Numbered from the stretch's first letter, positions 6,361-15,363 are shown. The stretch: DNA of 18,835 nucleotides from CAYQQU01 sp964419545 (GCA_964419545.1 CAYQQU010000092.1:1-18835), one strand, 5' to 3'. Notes: generated from the sequence alone by a model not told the origin. Made by a program: numbers and translations.

Positions 6361-7194
6361 TTACTTGACGATCTCATCGACGATCGCGCAGTCGATGGGG
6401 CAACCGGAGGCCTTCAGGGCGTAGCCCGGATGCCAGAGGAAATCGGGATGGTCGTTGATGCTGCCGCCCTCCCAGGCCCCGGAAGTCGGATTGTTGATAT
6501 CGCCTTTTACCCAGTAGGTGTAGGTCTTGGTACGCTCCACCCGGCCGGTGAAATTGGGATCGCAGGGGCCGTAATCCAGGTAATTAACGACCGTGGTGAC
6601 GTGTTTCTTATCGGGCTCCGCGCTATCCACCATGAAGGAGCTCTGGTAATCATAAATGACGTAGTTCCAGACCGGCGCCTCGCGGTTGGCGTCCATAGCG
6701 ATGGGTTCAGCTTCTTTTTTGGGCCCGCCCAGCCAGTCGACCAGCGTCTTATGGAAAAGGTGAGGAGAAGGGTCGTCGATATCATCGCCGGGATTGCCAT
6801 TGTAGCGACTTCCGACGAACATATCCGAAGTGATGGTGTAATTGCAGGCGGTCAGCAGGGCTTTTTGATCCAGTATGGAAAAGCGGACCCCCAGTTTTCT
6901 CTTTTGCGAAAGGGGTTCTTTTTCCAGAATGGAAGCCGCGACCAATGCGTGACAATGCCCCCACCAGCCGGGGACATCGCCGTCGTGGTATTTCTTTTCC
7001 CAGCTTTTCCAACCCGGGCTCACGCCCGTTTTGGCGGTCACGTAATTGTCGTACTTTTCGGCCGGACCGTCGTCGGCGTACATGCGGCAGGTTTCGCTCA
7101 TGTGGTAGGGCCACCAATAGCCCGACCACGATTTGCAGGCCGGGAAGGCCATGACGGCGCCCACTACCAGCAGCAAGTGAATGGCGGTTTTCAT
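6361..7194 (-). CDS. Transglutaminase-elicitor-like (papain-fold) exported protein
   Basis: This 277-residue protein resembles the transglutaminase elicitor family first described from the oomycete Phytophthora and also present in bacteria. The typical string VPGWWGHCHALVAASIL (74-90) carries the likely catalytic Cys81. There is a downstream histidine in PHLFHKTLVDWLG (144-156; H148) and an acid/Asn region DANREAPVWNYVIYDY (168-183). The KYDNYV and WEKKYHDGDVP stretches (47-52, 65-75) also fit the family. The N-terminus is a signal sequence ending FPAC (17-20), possibly a lipobox though proline is unusual there; otherwise it is secreted. Many cysteines in the mature part (36, 81, 117, 211, 265, 269) would allow disulfides. 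The activity, protein cross-linking or proteolysis, is inferred. The assignment is by motif recall and needs a profile search. Confidence 0.72.
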   Translation of the reverse strand: MKTAIHLLLVVGAVMAFPACKSWSGYWWPYHMSETCRMYADDGPAEKYDNYVTAKTGVSPGWKSWEKKYHDGDVPGWWGHCHALVAASILEKEPLSQKRKLGVRFSILDQKALLTACNYTITSDMFVGSRYNGNPGDDIDDPSPHLFHKTLVDWLGGPKKEAEPIAMDANREAPVWNYVIYDYQSSFMVDSAEPDKKHVTTVVNYLDYGPCDPNFTGRVERTKTYTYWVKGDINNPTSGAWEGGSINDHPDFLWHPGYALKASGCPIDCAIVDEIVK

Positions 7195-7212
7195 ATTCTG
7201 TGTTTTTTGGCA

Positions 7213-7288
7213 GCGATTCTCGGTTTGGCAGTAAGCATTTCTTAATTCGCAGCGCCGCAGGCGCGAGATATTGGTAAATGTTTTCGAA
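7213..7288 (+). repeat. 76-bp dispersed direct repeat, copy 2
   Basis: This copy is nearly identical to 5042-5117, with four substitutions in 76 bases. It begins 18 bases upstream of the start codon of the divergent elicitor-like gene, so it occupies that gene's promoter region. Fifteen bases after the copy, GCCGGAAGTACGGAATAT (7303-7320) is shared with the third copy. The region 7289-7498 holds no gene I can support. Confidence 0.85.
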
Positions 7289-7498
7289 AGATGGGCATCC
7301 GTGCCGGAAGTACGGAATATACTTTCTTGTACGACCTGCCGGACCGATTATTAATGATCGGAAAACCGGGAAAAACCGGCAATGACCTTTATCACCCTGG
7401 CGGGATAAATCTCAAATCAACACCAACCGCGCAACCGGAAAGCAAATTCCTGCCAACCACACCCCCACTTGCTTTTTTCATTCCCGGTGACATAATTC

Positions 7499-7530
7499 AT
7501 TGCCCGTTCATTCCCACGATCGTACTTTAT
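7499..7530 (+). promoter_or_regulatory. Possible promoter of the ACT-domain gene
   Basis: ATTG (7499-7502), then 20 bases, then TACTTTAT (7523-7530) resembles TTTG-N19..21-TAnnTTTG with three mismatches in total. It is placed 44 bases before the ATG at 7575. The match is weak. Confidence 0.3.
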
Positions 7531-7574
7531 ACAGCGCCTTCCTTTTGGCCAATCATAAACCAAAACCATATACC

Positions 7575-7988
7575 ATGTCGAATACCATTCGCCGCGTAGA
7601 ATACTATCACGCCACCGTCCGCGACCAACCGGGAGAAGCTTACCAGATGCTGCAACAGATCGCCGAACTCGGCATCAATTTACTGGCCTTCACCGCGGTG
7701 CCCGTCGGTCCCGACCGCACGCAACTGACGATCTTCCCCGAGGACGCCCGCAATCTGATCAAACTGGCGGAACAGTCCGGCCTCCAACTGGAGGGCCCGC
7801 ACCACGCCATCCTCGTACAGGGAGCCGACGAGCTGGGCTCACTGGCCGAGGTGCACAAAAAAATATACCAGGCCGGCGTCAACGTGTACGCCTCCAGCGG
7901 CGTATCGGCCGGAGAGGACGCCTACGGCTACCTGCTTTACCTCCGCCCGGAAGCTTTTGAACGGGCCGCGGAGGCGCTGGGCATTTGA
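7575..7988 (+). CDS. Small ACT-domain protein
   Basis: This 137-residue cytoplasmic protein has the beta-alpha-beta pattern of ACT-like regulatory domains in two halves: YYHATVRDQPGEAYQMLQQI with GINLLAFTAVPVG (10-46), and HHAILVQGADELGSLAEVHK with GVNVYASSGVSAG (77-113). The pattern matches a conserved small stand-alone ACT protein found in several phyla; ligand and target are unknown. The ATG at 7575 gives MSNTIRRVEYYHATV, the usual beginning of this family. The in-frame ATG at 7500 would add 25 unrelated residues. It is monocistronic: the next gene starts 452 bases downstream. Confidence 0.82.
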   Translation: MSNTIRRVEYYHATVRDQPGEAYQMLQQIAELGINLLAFTAVPVGPDRTQLTIFPEDARNLIKLAEQSGLQLEGPHHAILVQGADELGSLAEVHKKIYQAGVNVYASSGVSAGEDAYGYLLYLRPEAFERAAEALGI

Positions 7989-8082
7989 AAGGAAGAATTT
8001 GGGAGTTTAACAGCGCTCGCTAAAAACAAATAGCTCCTTGATTAAAAATTTGTTTTATATCTTAATTTTAATAAAACTATCA

Positions 8083-8141
8083 GCGATTCTCGGCTTGGTA
8101 GTAAGCATTTCTTAGTTCGCCGCGCCGGAGGTACGGAATAT
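8083..8141 (+). repeat. Direct repeat family, copy 3 (rearranged)
   Basis: The first 45 or so bases match copies 1 and 2 with a few substitutions. The sequence then jumps to GCCGGAGGTACGGAATAT (8124-8141), the counterpart of 7303-7320, which in copy 2 lies beyond the 76-bp unit. Copy 3 is therefore either an internally deleted version of the longer copy 2 element, or copy 2 carries an insertion. Confidence 0.75.
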
Positions 8142-8179
8142 TCGCTGCATGCCGACCATCTTTCCTATTCCGTACCTCC
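8127..8179. repeat. 14-bp-stem palindrome at end of repeat copy 3
   Basis: GGAGGTACGGAATA (8127-8140) pairs perfectly with 8166-8179 across a 25-base loop. The left arm is the tail of direct repeat copy 3, so the stem may mark an end of that element. There is no T-run. The rest of 7989-8440 is AT-rich near 8020-8080, with a weak 9-bp A/T stem (8023-8031 with 8048-8056), and holds no gene I can support. Confidence 0.6.
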
Positions 8180-8440
8180 AGCCAGGACAATGACTGGAAT
8201 GGCCTCACTAGCATTCCTTGCCATGCCACGCAGGAGACAAAAAAGATCATTTGCTCCGGGGATAATTGCCCCCTGAAAAAAAGCCGATTACCCCGTTGGT
8301 TTTTCCCCTCCCCCTCCGCTGCCATCCACTTTTTTTTTACCTTTAATCCTCCACTCCTGATTTCACCTTCAATCATTGCGCCGCAGCCAGGATGATACCT
8401 CATCCGTGGCCCAGGCGTTGCAAAATCAATCCATCGCAAT

Positions 8441-11323
8441 ATGCACCGAATCATCCTCCTAGCATTTCTCCTGAGCGCTGCTTTTGCCGTCGCCCAGGAC
8501 ACCCAGCCGCCCGCCACCCGGGCCGAAGCGCGCAGCGAGCGCCATCAGGCTTTTCTGAAAAGCCAGTCCGCGCCCGAGCGGAATATCCTCGCCGGCCTGA
8601 CCTTCCGCAATATCGGCCCTACCGTAATGAGCGGCCGCGTGTCGGATATCGCCGTCCATCCCGACGATCCCACCGTCTTCTACGTGGCCTACGCCTCCGG
8701 CGGGCTCTGGAAAACGGAAAATAACGGCGCCTCTTTTCGCCCCCTTTTCGACGACGAAATGGTGATGACCATCGGCGATATTGCCGTCGACTGGGAAAAT
8801 GAGGTCATCTGGGTCGGCACCGGCGAGGTCAACTCCAGCCGTTCCTCCTACGCCGGCACGGGCGTCTACGTCAGCAAGGACGAAGGCGCCTCCTGGCAGT
8901 GGGCGGGCCTGCCCGAAAGCCACCACATCGGCCGTATCCTCATCGATCCGACCGACCCGCAAACGGTTTACGCAGCCGTTTTGGGCCACCTGTATTCGCC
9001 CAATCCCGAACGCGGCGTCTACAAAACCACCGACGGCGGCCAAAACTGGGAACGCGTACTCTACGTCAACGACAATGCCGGAGCGGCCGACCTGGTTTTC
9101 CACCCCGACAATCCCCAGGTGCTCTACGCCGCCACCTGGGAACGCACCCGCCGCGCCTGGAATTTCGTGGAGTCGGGCGAAGGCTCCGCCATCCACCGCA
9201 GCGAGGACGGGGGCAAGACCTGGACCAACCTCACGGCCGGCTTCCCCAATGACGAGGGCGCCGGGCGCATCGGGCTCGCCATCACTAAAGACGGTGACCA
9301 AACCGTCCTCTACGCTTCTATCGACAACTACAACCGCCGGCCCAAAGAGGAAGCCGAGGCAGACCAGCTCACCAAGGACGCCCTGCGGAGTATGGATAAA
9401 GCCGGCTTCCTGAACCTGGAAAAGTACCTCGTCAAAGACTACCTGCGCCGCAACGGCTTTCCCGAAAAATACGACTACGACAAGGTGCGCAACATGATCG
9501 AAGCAGAACAGATACAACCAGCCGACCTCGCCGCATACACCGAAGACGCCAACGCCCTGCTGTTCGACACGCCGGTGATCGGCCTGGAACTGTACCGCTC
9601 GGAGGACGAAGGCCGGAGCTGGACCAAAACGCATGACGACTATATCGATCGCGTCTATAACTCCTACGGGTACTATTTCGGACAGGTGCGCGTGTCGCCG
9701 CACGATCCCAACCGGGTCTATCTCCTGGGCGTCCCCATCATCCGCTCCGACGACGGCGGAAAATCCTTCTTCGGCATTAACGACGCACACGTACACGGCG
9801 ACCACCACGCCCTGTGGTCCAATCCCGACCGCGAAGGGCACCTCATCCTCGGCAATGACGGCGGCCTCAACATCAGCTACGACGACGGCGAAACCTGGAT
9901 CAAATGCAATACGCCGGCCGTCGGCCAGTTTTACGCCATCAACGTCGATATGGCGAAACCGTACCGCGTCTACGGCGGCCTGCAGGATAACGGCGTCTGG
10001 ATGGGGCCCAGCAATTACGAATTCAGCTACGACTGGTACGCCAGCGGCCACTACCCCTACCGGTCGATCATGGGCGGCGACGGCATGCAGGTGGAGATCG
10101 ACACCCGCGATAATACCACCGTCTACACCGGCTTCCAGTTCGGCAACTATTACCGCATCAATACGCAGACGGAAAAGCGGCAGTACATCACGCCGCGCCA
10201 CGACCTGGGCGAGCGCCCTCTGCGTTGGAACTGGCAGTCGCCCATCCACCTTTCGCGCCACAATCAGGACATCCTGTACATGGGCTCCCATAAACTGCAC
10301 CGCTCACTGAACCAGGGGGACGACTGGGCCACCCTCTCGGAAGACCTCACCAAAGGCGGCCGCAAAGGCGATGTGCCCTACGGTACGCTCACCACTATCC
10401 ACGAGTCGCCCCTGCAGTTCGGCATGATCTACACGGGCTCCGACGACGGCAAGGTGCACCTCACGCGCGACGGCGGCTTCAGCTGGACCGACATCAGCAG
10501 CGGCCTGCCCGCGGATATGTGGGTCAGCCGCGTGCAGGCGTCCGCCCACGAAAAAGGTCGCGTCTACGTTTCGCTCAACGGCTATCGCTGGGACGATTTT
10601 TCGCCCTATCTCTACGTCTCCGAAAACTTTGGAGAAAACTGGCGGGCCATCGGCCGGGACCTGCCCCCGGAACCCATCAACGTAGTGCGGGAAGACCCGG
10701 AAAATCCCGAACTGTTGTACGTCGGTACCGATCGGAGCGTCTATATCTCCCTTGATCGCGGCCAGTCGTTTCTGCCGGCCGGCAACAGCCTGCCCGCGGT
10801 ACCGGTGCACGACCTGGTGGTGCACGCCCGCGATAAAGACCTGGTAGTGGGCACGCACGGCCGCTCCATCTACGTGGCCGATATCGAGCAGCTGCAGCAG
10901 TTCGACGAAGCGCTACTCGCCGAGACCCTGCACCTTTTCGATATCGATCCGGTACGCCACAGCTCCCGCTGGGGCGCCGACTCCTGGTGGCGCTCCACGG
11001 AACCGGAACCGGCCCGCATTCCCGTCTATGCCGCTCAGGCCGGCAAAGCACAGGTGGCGGTCAAAACGAGCGACGGGTTGCAACTGCACGGATTTACCGT
11101 CGATTGCCGACCGGGCCTCAACTACCTGGAATACGACCTGACCCTCACCGAGAAAGCGGCCGGCGCCTACGAAAAAGCGCTCAACAAAGAACGCAAAGAG
11201 GACGAACGACCGGTAAAAGTAGAACCGGCCGATAACGGAAAGCGATACCTCCAACCGGGAGATTACACCGTGGAAGTATCCTTGAACGGAACAAAAGAAG
11301 AAACGGAGCTGAAGGTGAAATGA
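8441..11323 (+). CDS. Exported Asp-box (sortilin/VPS10-type) beta-propeller protein
   Basis: This 960-residue protein has a signal peptide with cleavage near AVA|Q (residue 18). It then carries at least nine Asp-box/BNR-type motifs (S/T-x-D-x-G-x-x-W/F), for example SKDEGASW (145), TTDGGQNW (196), SEDGGKTW (254), SEDEGRSW (387), SDDGGKSF (436), SYDDGETW (479), TRDGGFSW (675), SENFGENW (727) and SLDRGQSF (770). This indicates one or two large beta-propellers of the sortilin/VPS10 or glycosyl-hydrolase-like type common in Bacteroidota. A helical insert (about 300-370) interrupts the blades. After about 815 comes a separate C-terminal domain of roughly 145 residues ending in beta strands, with no recognisable T9SS sorting signal. 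Binding or hydrolysis of a ligand is not established. It converges with the next gene, leaving 31 bases between stops. Confidence 0.88.
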   Translation: MHRIILLAFLLSAAFAVAQDTQPPATRAEARSERHQAFLKSQSAPERNILAGLTFRNIGPTVMSGRVSDIAVHPDDPTVFYVAYASGGLWKTENNGASFRPLFDDEMVMTIGDIAVDWENEVIWVGTGEVNSSRSSYAGTGVYVSKDEGASWQWAGLPESHHIGRILIDPTDPQTVYAAVLGHLYSPNPERGVYKTTDGGQNWERVLYVNDNAGAADLVFHPDNPQVLYAATWERTRRAWNFVESGEGSAIHRSEDGGKTWTNLTAGFPNDEGAGRIGLAITKDGDQTVLYASIDNYNRRPKEEAEADQLTKDALRSMDKAGFLNLEKYLVKDYLRRNGFPEKYDYDKVRNMIEAEQIQPADLAAYTEDANALLFDTPVIGLELYRSEDEGRSWTKTHDDYIDRVYNSYGYYFGQVRVSPHDPNRVYLLGVPIIRSDDGGKSFFGINDAHVHGDHHALWSNPDREGHLILGNDGGLNISYDDGETWIKCNTPAVGQFYAINVDMAKPYRVYGGLQDNGVWMGPSNYEFSYDWYASGHYPYRSIMGGDGMQVEIDTRDNTTVYTGFQFGNYYRINTQTEKRQYITPRHDLGERPLRWNWQSPIHLSRHNQDILYMGSHKLHRSLNQGDDWATLSEDLTKGGRKGDVPYGTLTTIHESPLQFGMIYTGSDDGKVHLTRDGGFSWTDISSGLPADMWVSRVQASAHEKGRVYVSLNGYRWDDFSPYLYVSENFGENWRAIGRDLPPEPINVVREDPENPELLYVGTDRSVYISLDRGQSFLPAGNSLPAVPVHDLVVHARDKDLVVGTHGRSIYVADIEQLQQFDEALLAETLHLFDIDPVRHSSRWGADSWWRSTEPEPARIPVYAAQAGKAQVAVKTSDGLQLHGFTVDCRPGLNYLEYDLTLTEKAAGAYEKALNKERKEDERPVKVEPADNGKRYLQPGDYTVEVSLNGTKEETELKVK

Positions 11324-11354
11324 TGGAAGCGGCCCCTGAACCTCAACCTCCCCC

Positions 11355-13412
11355 CTACCGCACCAGCGTCACCTCGCCGTGGCGCACTTCTTCGGCGCCG
11401 TCGAGAAAGGTGAGGCGGACCCTCCAGACGTAAACGGCGGGCAACGCTATTTTGCCCCGGTGCTCGCCGTCCCAGGCGCAGGCCGGATCGTTGGGCGGGC
11501 AGTCGTAGGCTTCAAAGACCACTTCTCCCCAGCGGTTGTACACCTGAAATTCGGCGATGCGCCGGACGCCGAAGCCAGTAGCCGGGAGGAAGAGGTCGTT
11601 GACCCCGTCGTTGTTCGGGCTGAAGCCGGTAGGCACAAAGACGCGCTGGTTGCAGGAAAAGGCCAGGTTGGCCAGGTTGTCTTCGTAAACCGTTTCTTCG
11701 ATGTCGGTAAACGGGAAATGGATCAGCTCGCGCCAGGGCGGAAAGACCAGCGGATCGATGTTCAGCACAACGAAAAAGGTCTCGCCGATGTCGCTGGGAA
11801 AAGCCAGGCTTTGTTCAAAACAACTATCGGTCGCCAACGGCCGCCCGATGACGCCCGAGCCAAGGACGGAAGCAGCGAAGAGCCGCGGATCGGGTTGATA
11901 CAGCACCCAGGGCGTATGGGCCGGCAGGTCGCCTTTCCCTTCGTTGCAAATGCGGAAATTGAGGATCAGCCGGTCATCGTCGCAGGTGGCGCTGATGCGC
12001 TGTACGCGGGCGTTGGGTAGTAAAATACAATCCGGATCATCGGCATCGGTAAACCCGTCGCAATCGTCGTCCAGGCCGTTGTCGCAGAGCTCCAGGTATT
12101 CCGGCGGCTCGCAGGGCCATTCCTGCGCCATAGCCGCCGGGGTTCCCCTCCACTCATGCGGCGCGGGCAGCAAACTGCCGGCGGCGGCCGGCAGCGTGAA
12201 TCCGGCAGCGGCCGGCAGCGACACCGGCCGGTCTTCTACCTGTACGGGCGACCATTCGAGGCAATTTTCCGGCCCCGCCGACGGATCGTAGGCCGCCAGG
12301 GCGATGTCGGCATCGCCGTCCGGCCCCGCATGCGCGCCGGTACAGTAAAGCTGATCCTGCCAGTATACAGCGGTCTGCGCCCCGGCCGCACCGGTTGAAA
12401 AAGGAAGGCTTACCGCCGTGACAGCTTCGCCGGATTCCACGGTTTGCATCAGCAAAAAGCCGTTATCCGGGATAGCAGCCGTCACCAGGTATCCGGTCGA
12501 CAGCGGAAAGAGACCGAGCCCGTGCAGTTCGGGTAGGGATGGAAAAGCATAGCGCTGCATCCAGACGGCGGCGCCGTACGCATCGACCTTGCTGAGGAAA
12601 AGTTCGCGCCGGTCGGCCCCACCTTCCGGCCCCTTGCCGTCGCCGAGCAGGAGCGTGGCCTCCCCGGCCGGGAGCAGCGCGCGCCCGGCCAGATCGGTCT
12701 CAGCCCCGGCTTCGCCGAAAAAGTGACGGGACCAGAGGGCGTTGCCCAGTTCATCGAATCGCGAAAAAGCCATGCGGCGATTGCCGTCCGGCAAGGTCAA
12801 GGTTCCCAGGCCGTAAATGGCTTCGTGGTGAACGCTGAGCTGCGCAATGATTTCCGGTTCCGTTTGGAGGAAACGCCGCATCAGCTGCTCGGATACCGCG
12901 CCGCTTTCGGGTTGCAGGCGCAGGAGCGCCAGATCGTCGCCTTCCGTTCCGGCGAGGACGTACTCGTCGCTTTGCGGCGCCGGCCCGGCTACGTGCAGCG
13001 CGCCCCGCTGCCCGGATACGCGGCGCGCCCACTGCAACATACGGCCGTTCGGGTCAAAGCGGAACAGGAACCCCTCAGCCGGTTGTTCACCGGGGGCCAG
13101 ACCGCAACCGACGACGGCGCCGTCCAGTAGTTTGAGTTCCGTGATCCGTTCCGCGCCGTCCAGAAAATCAAATTCGCGCGACCAGAGCGATGCGCCGGTC
13201 GGGTCGACGATCATCAGCAGGGAGCGGTCCTCGAGATAAGCGGCCAGCAATAGTTCTTCACTGGAAAGCGGCAATAAGGCGAGGCCCTCCTCCTGAATAG
13301 CGGGCCTTCCCCAGGTGGTAAGGAAAGCGCCGGGCCGGCAATCTTCGGGCTGGGCGTTGACAGGCGCCGGCGTCAATAGCGGTAACAGCAGGAACGCAGT
13401 AAGAAATCTCAT
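11355..13412 (-). CDS. T9SS type B cargo protein with CHU_C domain
   Basis: The 685-residue protein (from the ATG at 13410-13412) starts with the signal peptide MRFLTAFLLLPLLTPAPVNA. An upstream in-frame ATG at 13449 would bury the signal behind 13 polar residues. Residues about 22-400 form repeated beta-rich units with W/F-containing strands (SLWSREFDF, ALWSRHFFG, AVWMQRYAF), as in a beta-propeller. Next comes a tandem LPAAAG repeat (399-413) and a Cys/Asp motif CDNGLDDDCDGFTDADDPDC (443-462) of the MopE-like metal-binding kind. A beta domain then leads to the gliding-motility-associated C-terminal (CHU_C, type B) domain at 588-685 with FSPNNDGVNDLF and YNRWGEVVFE. The type B tail predicts export by T9SS and surface release or SprF-type attachment; the function is otherwise unknown. 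Confidence 0.88.
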   Translation of the reverse strand: MRFLTAFLLLPLLTPAPVNAQPEDCRPGAFLTTWGRPAIQEEGLALLPLSSEELLLAAYLEDRSLLMIVDPTGASLWSREFDFLDGAERITELKLLDGAVVGCGLAPGEQPAEGFLFRFDPNGRMLQWARRVSGQRGALHVAGPAPQSDEYVLAGTEGDDLALLRLQPESGAVSEQLMRRFLQTEPEIIAQLSVHHEAIYGLGTLTLPDGNRRMAFSRFDELGNALWSRHFFGEAGAETDLAGRALLPAGEATLLLGDGKGPEGGADRRELFLSKVDAYGAAVWMQRYAFPSLPELHGLGLFPLSTGYLVTAAIPDNGFLLMQTVESGEAVTAVSLPFSTGAAGAQTAVYWQDQLYCTGAHAGPDGDADIALAAYDPSAGPENCLEWSPVQVEDRPVSLPAAAGFTLPAAAGSLLPAPHEWRGTPAAMAQEWPCEPPEYLELCDNGLDDDCDGFTDADDPDCILLPNARVQRISATCDDDRLILNFRICNEGKGDLPAHTPWVLYQPDPRLFAASVLGSGVIGRPLATDSCFEQSLAFPSDIGETFFVVLNIDPLVFPPWRELIHFPFTDIEETVYEDNLANLAFSCNQRVFVPTGFSPNNDGVNDLFLPATGFGVRRIAEFQVYNRWGEVVFEAYDCPPNDPACAWDGEHRGKIALPAVYVWRVRLTFLDGAEEVRHGEVTLVR

Positions 13413-13531
13413 AGCTTGGGCTTGGCTAGTCCTTCGGGGTGGGATACGCATACAACCGTGTCCCTAAACATAGTCAAAATGACCAGGATTTGCCAGCCTG
13501 CGCCTTATATTCTTCGCGGCCGAAGCCGTTT

Positions 13532-15343
13532 CTACACCAAAGCTTTATTTTTCGCGCGCTTGCGTTCGTGCTCCTTCAGCAGGATTTTGCGCAGGCGCAG
13601 CGAAGTAGGCGTCACTTCTACGTATTCGTCTTCCTGGATGTACTCCAGTGCTTCTTCGAGGGTGAACCGGCGGGGCGGTGTCAACTTCAGTTTATCGTCC
13701 GAGCCGGCGGCCCGTACGTTGGTCAGCTTCTTGCTCTTGGTGAGGTTGACCACCATATCGCCCGGTCGGCTGTTTTCGCCCACTACCTGCCCTTCGTAGA
13801 CCTCTTCGTTGGGGCCGATAAAGAACTTGCCCCGCTCCTGCAGGTTGTTGATGCTGTAAGGGATAGCCGTTCCCGTTTCCATGGCGATCATCGAACCGTT
13901 GATGCGACCCGGGATCTCGCCTTTGTGCGGCTGGAATTCGGTAAAGCGGTGCGTCATGATGGCTTCGCCTTGCGTGGCGGTGAGCATCTGGCTGCGCAGG
14001 CCGATCAGTCCGCGGGACGGAACTTCGAAGTTGAGCACCACGCGGTCGCCTTTGGACTGCATAGAATGCATCACCCCTTTGCGCCGGGTAACCATATCGA
14101 TGGCGGTGCCGGAATGCACTTCCGGCAGGTCGATGGTCAGCTCTTCGACCGGCTCGTTCTGTACGCCGTCGATGCGTTTGATGATGACCTGCGGCTGCCC
14201 GATCTGCAGTTCGTATCCTTCGCGGCGCATGGTCTCGATGAGGACGGCGAGGTGCAGCACGCCGCGGCCGTAGACCTTGAATATTTCCGGCGACTCCGTT
14301 TCTTCCACCCGCAGCGCCAGGTTCTTTTCCAGTTCTTTATCGAGGCGGTCTTTGACGTGGCGCGAGGTCACGAACTTGCCCTCCTTCCCGAAGAAAGGCG
14401 AGTTGTTGATGGTGAATACCATGCTGAGCGTCGGTTCATCGATAGCGATGGCCGGCAGCCCTTCCGGCTGTTCGGGGTCGGCGATGGTGTCGCCGATCTC
14501 AAAGCCTTCCACGCCCACGATCGCACAGATCTCCCCGGCGTGCACCGCTTCGGCTTTCACCCGGTCGAAGCCTTCGAAGACGAAAAGGCCGCGCAGCTTG
14601 CTCTTTTCGACGGCGCCGTCTTTTTTCACCAAAGACACCATCTGTCCGTCGCGCAGGATGCCCCGCTGCAGGCGCCCCACGGCGATGCGGCCGATGTAAT
14701 TGGAATATTCCAGCGAGGTGATGAGCAGCTGGGGCGTTCCTTCGTCGGTAGTGTCGGGCGGCGGAATGAATTCGACGATGGCGTCGAGCAATGGCGTAAT
14801 GTCCGGCCCCGGCTGGCGCCAGTCGTGGCTCATCCAGCCCAGCTTAGCGGAGCCGTAAAGTGTAGGAAAATCCAGTTGTTCCTCCGTAGCGTCGAGCGTA
14901 AACATCAGGTCGAAGACGGCCTCGTGCACTTCGTCGGGCGTACAGTTTTCTTTATCCACTTTATTGACCACCACGATAGGTTTGAGGCCCAGTTCGATAG
15001 CTTTTTGCAACACGAAGCGCGTCTGCGGCATCGGGCCTTCGAAAGCGTCGACGAGCAGGAGCACGCCGTCGGCCATGTTGAGCACGCGTTCGACCTCCCC
15101 GCCGAAGTCACTGTGACCAGGGGTGTCGATGATGTTGATCTTGACGTCTTTGTAAATGATGGAAACGTTTTTGGAAAGAATGGTGATGCCCCGTTCTCTT
15201 TCCAGGTCGTTATTATCCATGATCAGATCGCCGGGTGTCTCGTGCTCCTGAAACAGGCGGCCGGCGAGCAGCATTTTGTCAACCAGGGTGGTTTTGCCGT
15301 GGTCAACGTGCGCAATGATTGCGACGTTGCGTAATTCTTTCAT
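13532..15343 (-). CDS. typA: Translational GTPase TypA/BipA
   Basis: This 603-residue protein matches TypA/BipA in length and motifs: G1 AHVDHGKT (11-18), G2 RGIT (51-54), G3 DTPGH (73-77), G4 NKVD (127-130) and G5 SAK (165-167). EF-G-like domains II, III and V follow, and the TypA-specific C-terminal domain includes PSRGLIGLRSQMLTATQGEA and TPPRRFTLEEALEYI. It binds the ribosome and aids assembly of the large subunit and stress adaptation, chiefly at low temperature. The ATG at 15341-15343 gives the standard MKELRNVAIIAHVDHGKT start. It appears to be transcribed alone. No clear terminator follows; the upstream region of the CHU_C gene begins 119 bases away. Confidence 0.98.
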   Translation of the reverse strand: MKELRNVAIIAHVDHGKTTLVDKMLLAGRLFQEHETPGDLIMDNNDLERERGITILSKNVSIIYKDVKINIIDTPGHSDFGGEVERVLNMADGVLLLVDAFEGPMPQTRFVLQKAIELGLKPIVVVNKVDKENCTPDEVHEAVFDLMFTLDATEEQLDFPTLYGSAKLGWMSHDWRQPGPDITPLLDAIVEFIPPPDTTDEGTPQLLITSLEYSNYIGRIAVGRLQRGILRDGQMVSLVKKDGAVEKSKLRGLFVFEGFDRVKAEAVHAGEICAIVGVEGFEIGDTIADPEQPEGLPAIAIDEPTLSMVFTINNSPFFGKEGKFVTSRHVKDRLDKELEKNLALRVEETESPEIFKVYGRGVLHLAVLIETMRREGYELQIGQPQVIIKRIDGVQNEPVEELTIDLPEVHSGTAIDMVTRRKGVMHSMQSKGDRVVLNFEVPSRGLIGLRSQMLTATQGEAIMTHRFTEFQPHKGEIPGRINGSMIAMETGTAIPYSINNLQERGKFFIGPNEEVYEGQVVGENSRPGDMVVNLTKSKKLTNVRAAGSDDKLKLTPPRRFTLEEALEYIQEDEYVEVTPTSLRLRKILLKEHERKRAKNKALV

Positions 15344-15363
15344 TCAATTTTGAATTTAAGCCG

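Noticed and set aside
6355..7245. 296-codon frame on the + strand opposite the elicitor-like gene
   Set aside because: It is a shadow of the minus-strand gene, which has a signal sequence and conserved family motifs.
5042..8141. CRISPR array formed by the three direct repeats
   Set aside because: Copies are 76 bp, only three, and separated by whole genes. There are no short uniform spacers and no cas gene.
8080..8517. 145-codon frame on the - strand across the gap before the Asp-box gene
   Set aside because: It crosses repeat copy 3 and a palindrome, overlaps the signal peptide of the next gene, and has no recognisable family.
8459..10300. Open frame of 613 codons on the - strand opposite the Asp-box protein
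   Set aside because: Composition is Val/Ala/Gly/Asp-rich without membrane, signal or domain features. The + strand gene has a signal peptide and nine Asp-boxes.
13413..13451. Upstream ATG start for the CHU_C protein
   Set aside because: It would put 13 polar and basic residues before an obvious signal peptide that begins at 13412.
13439..15334. Open frame of 631 codons on the + strand opposite typA
   Set aside because: It mirrors the codon structure of a certain housekeeping gene, has a His/Asp/Val-rich composition typical of antisense frames in GC-rich DNA, and shows no motif.
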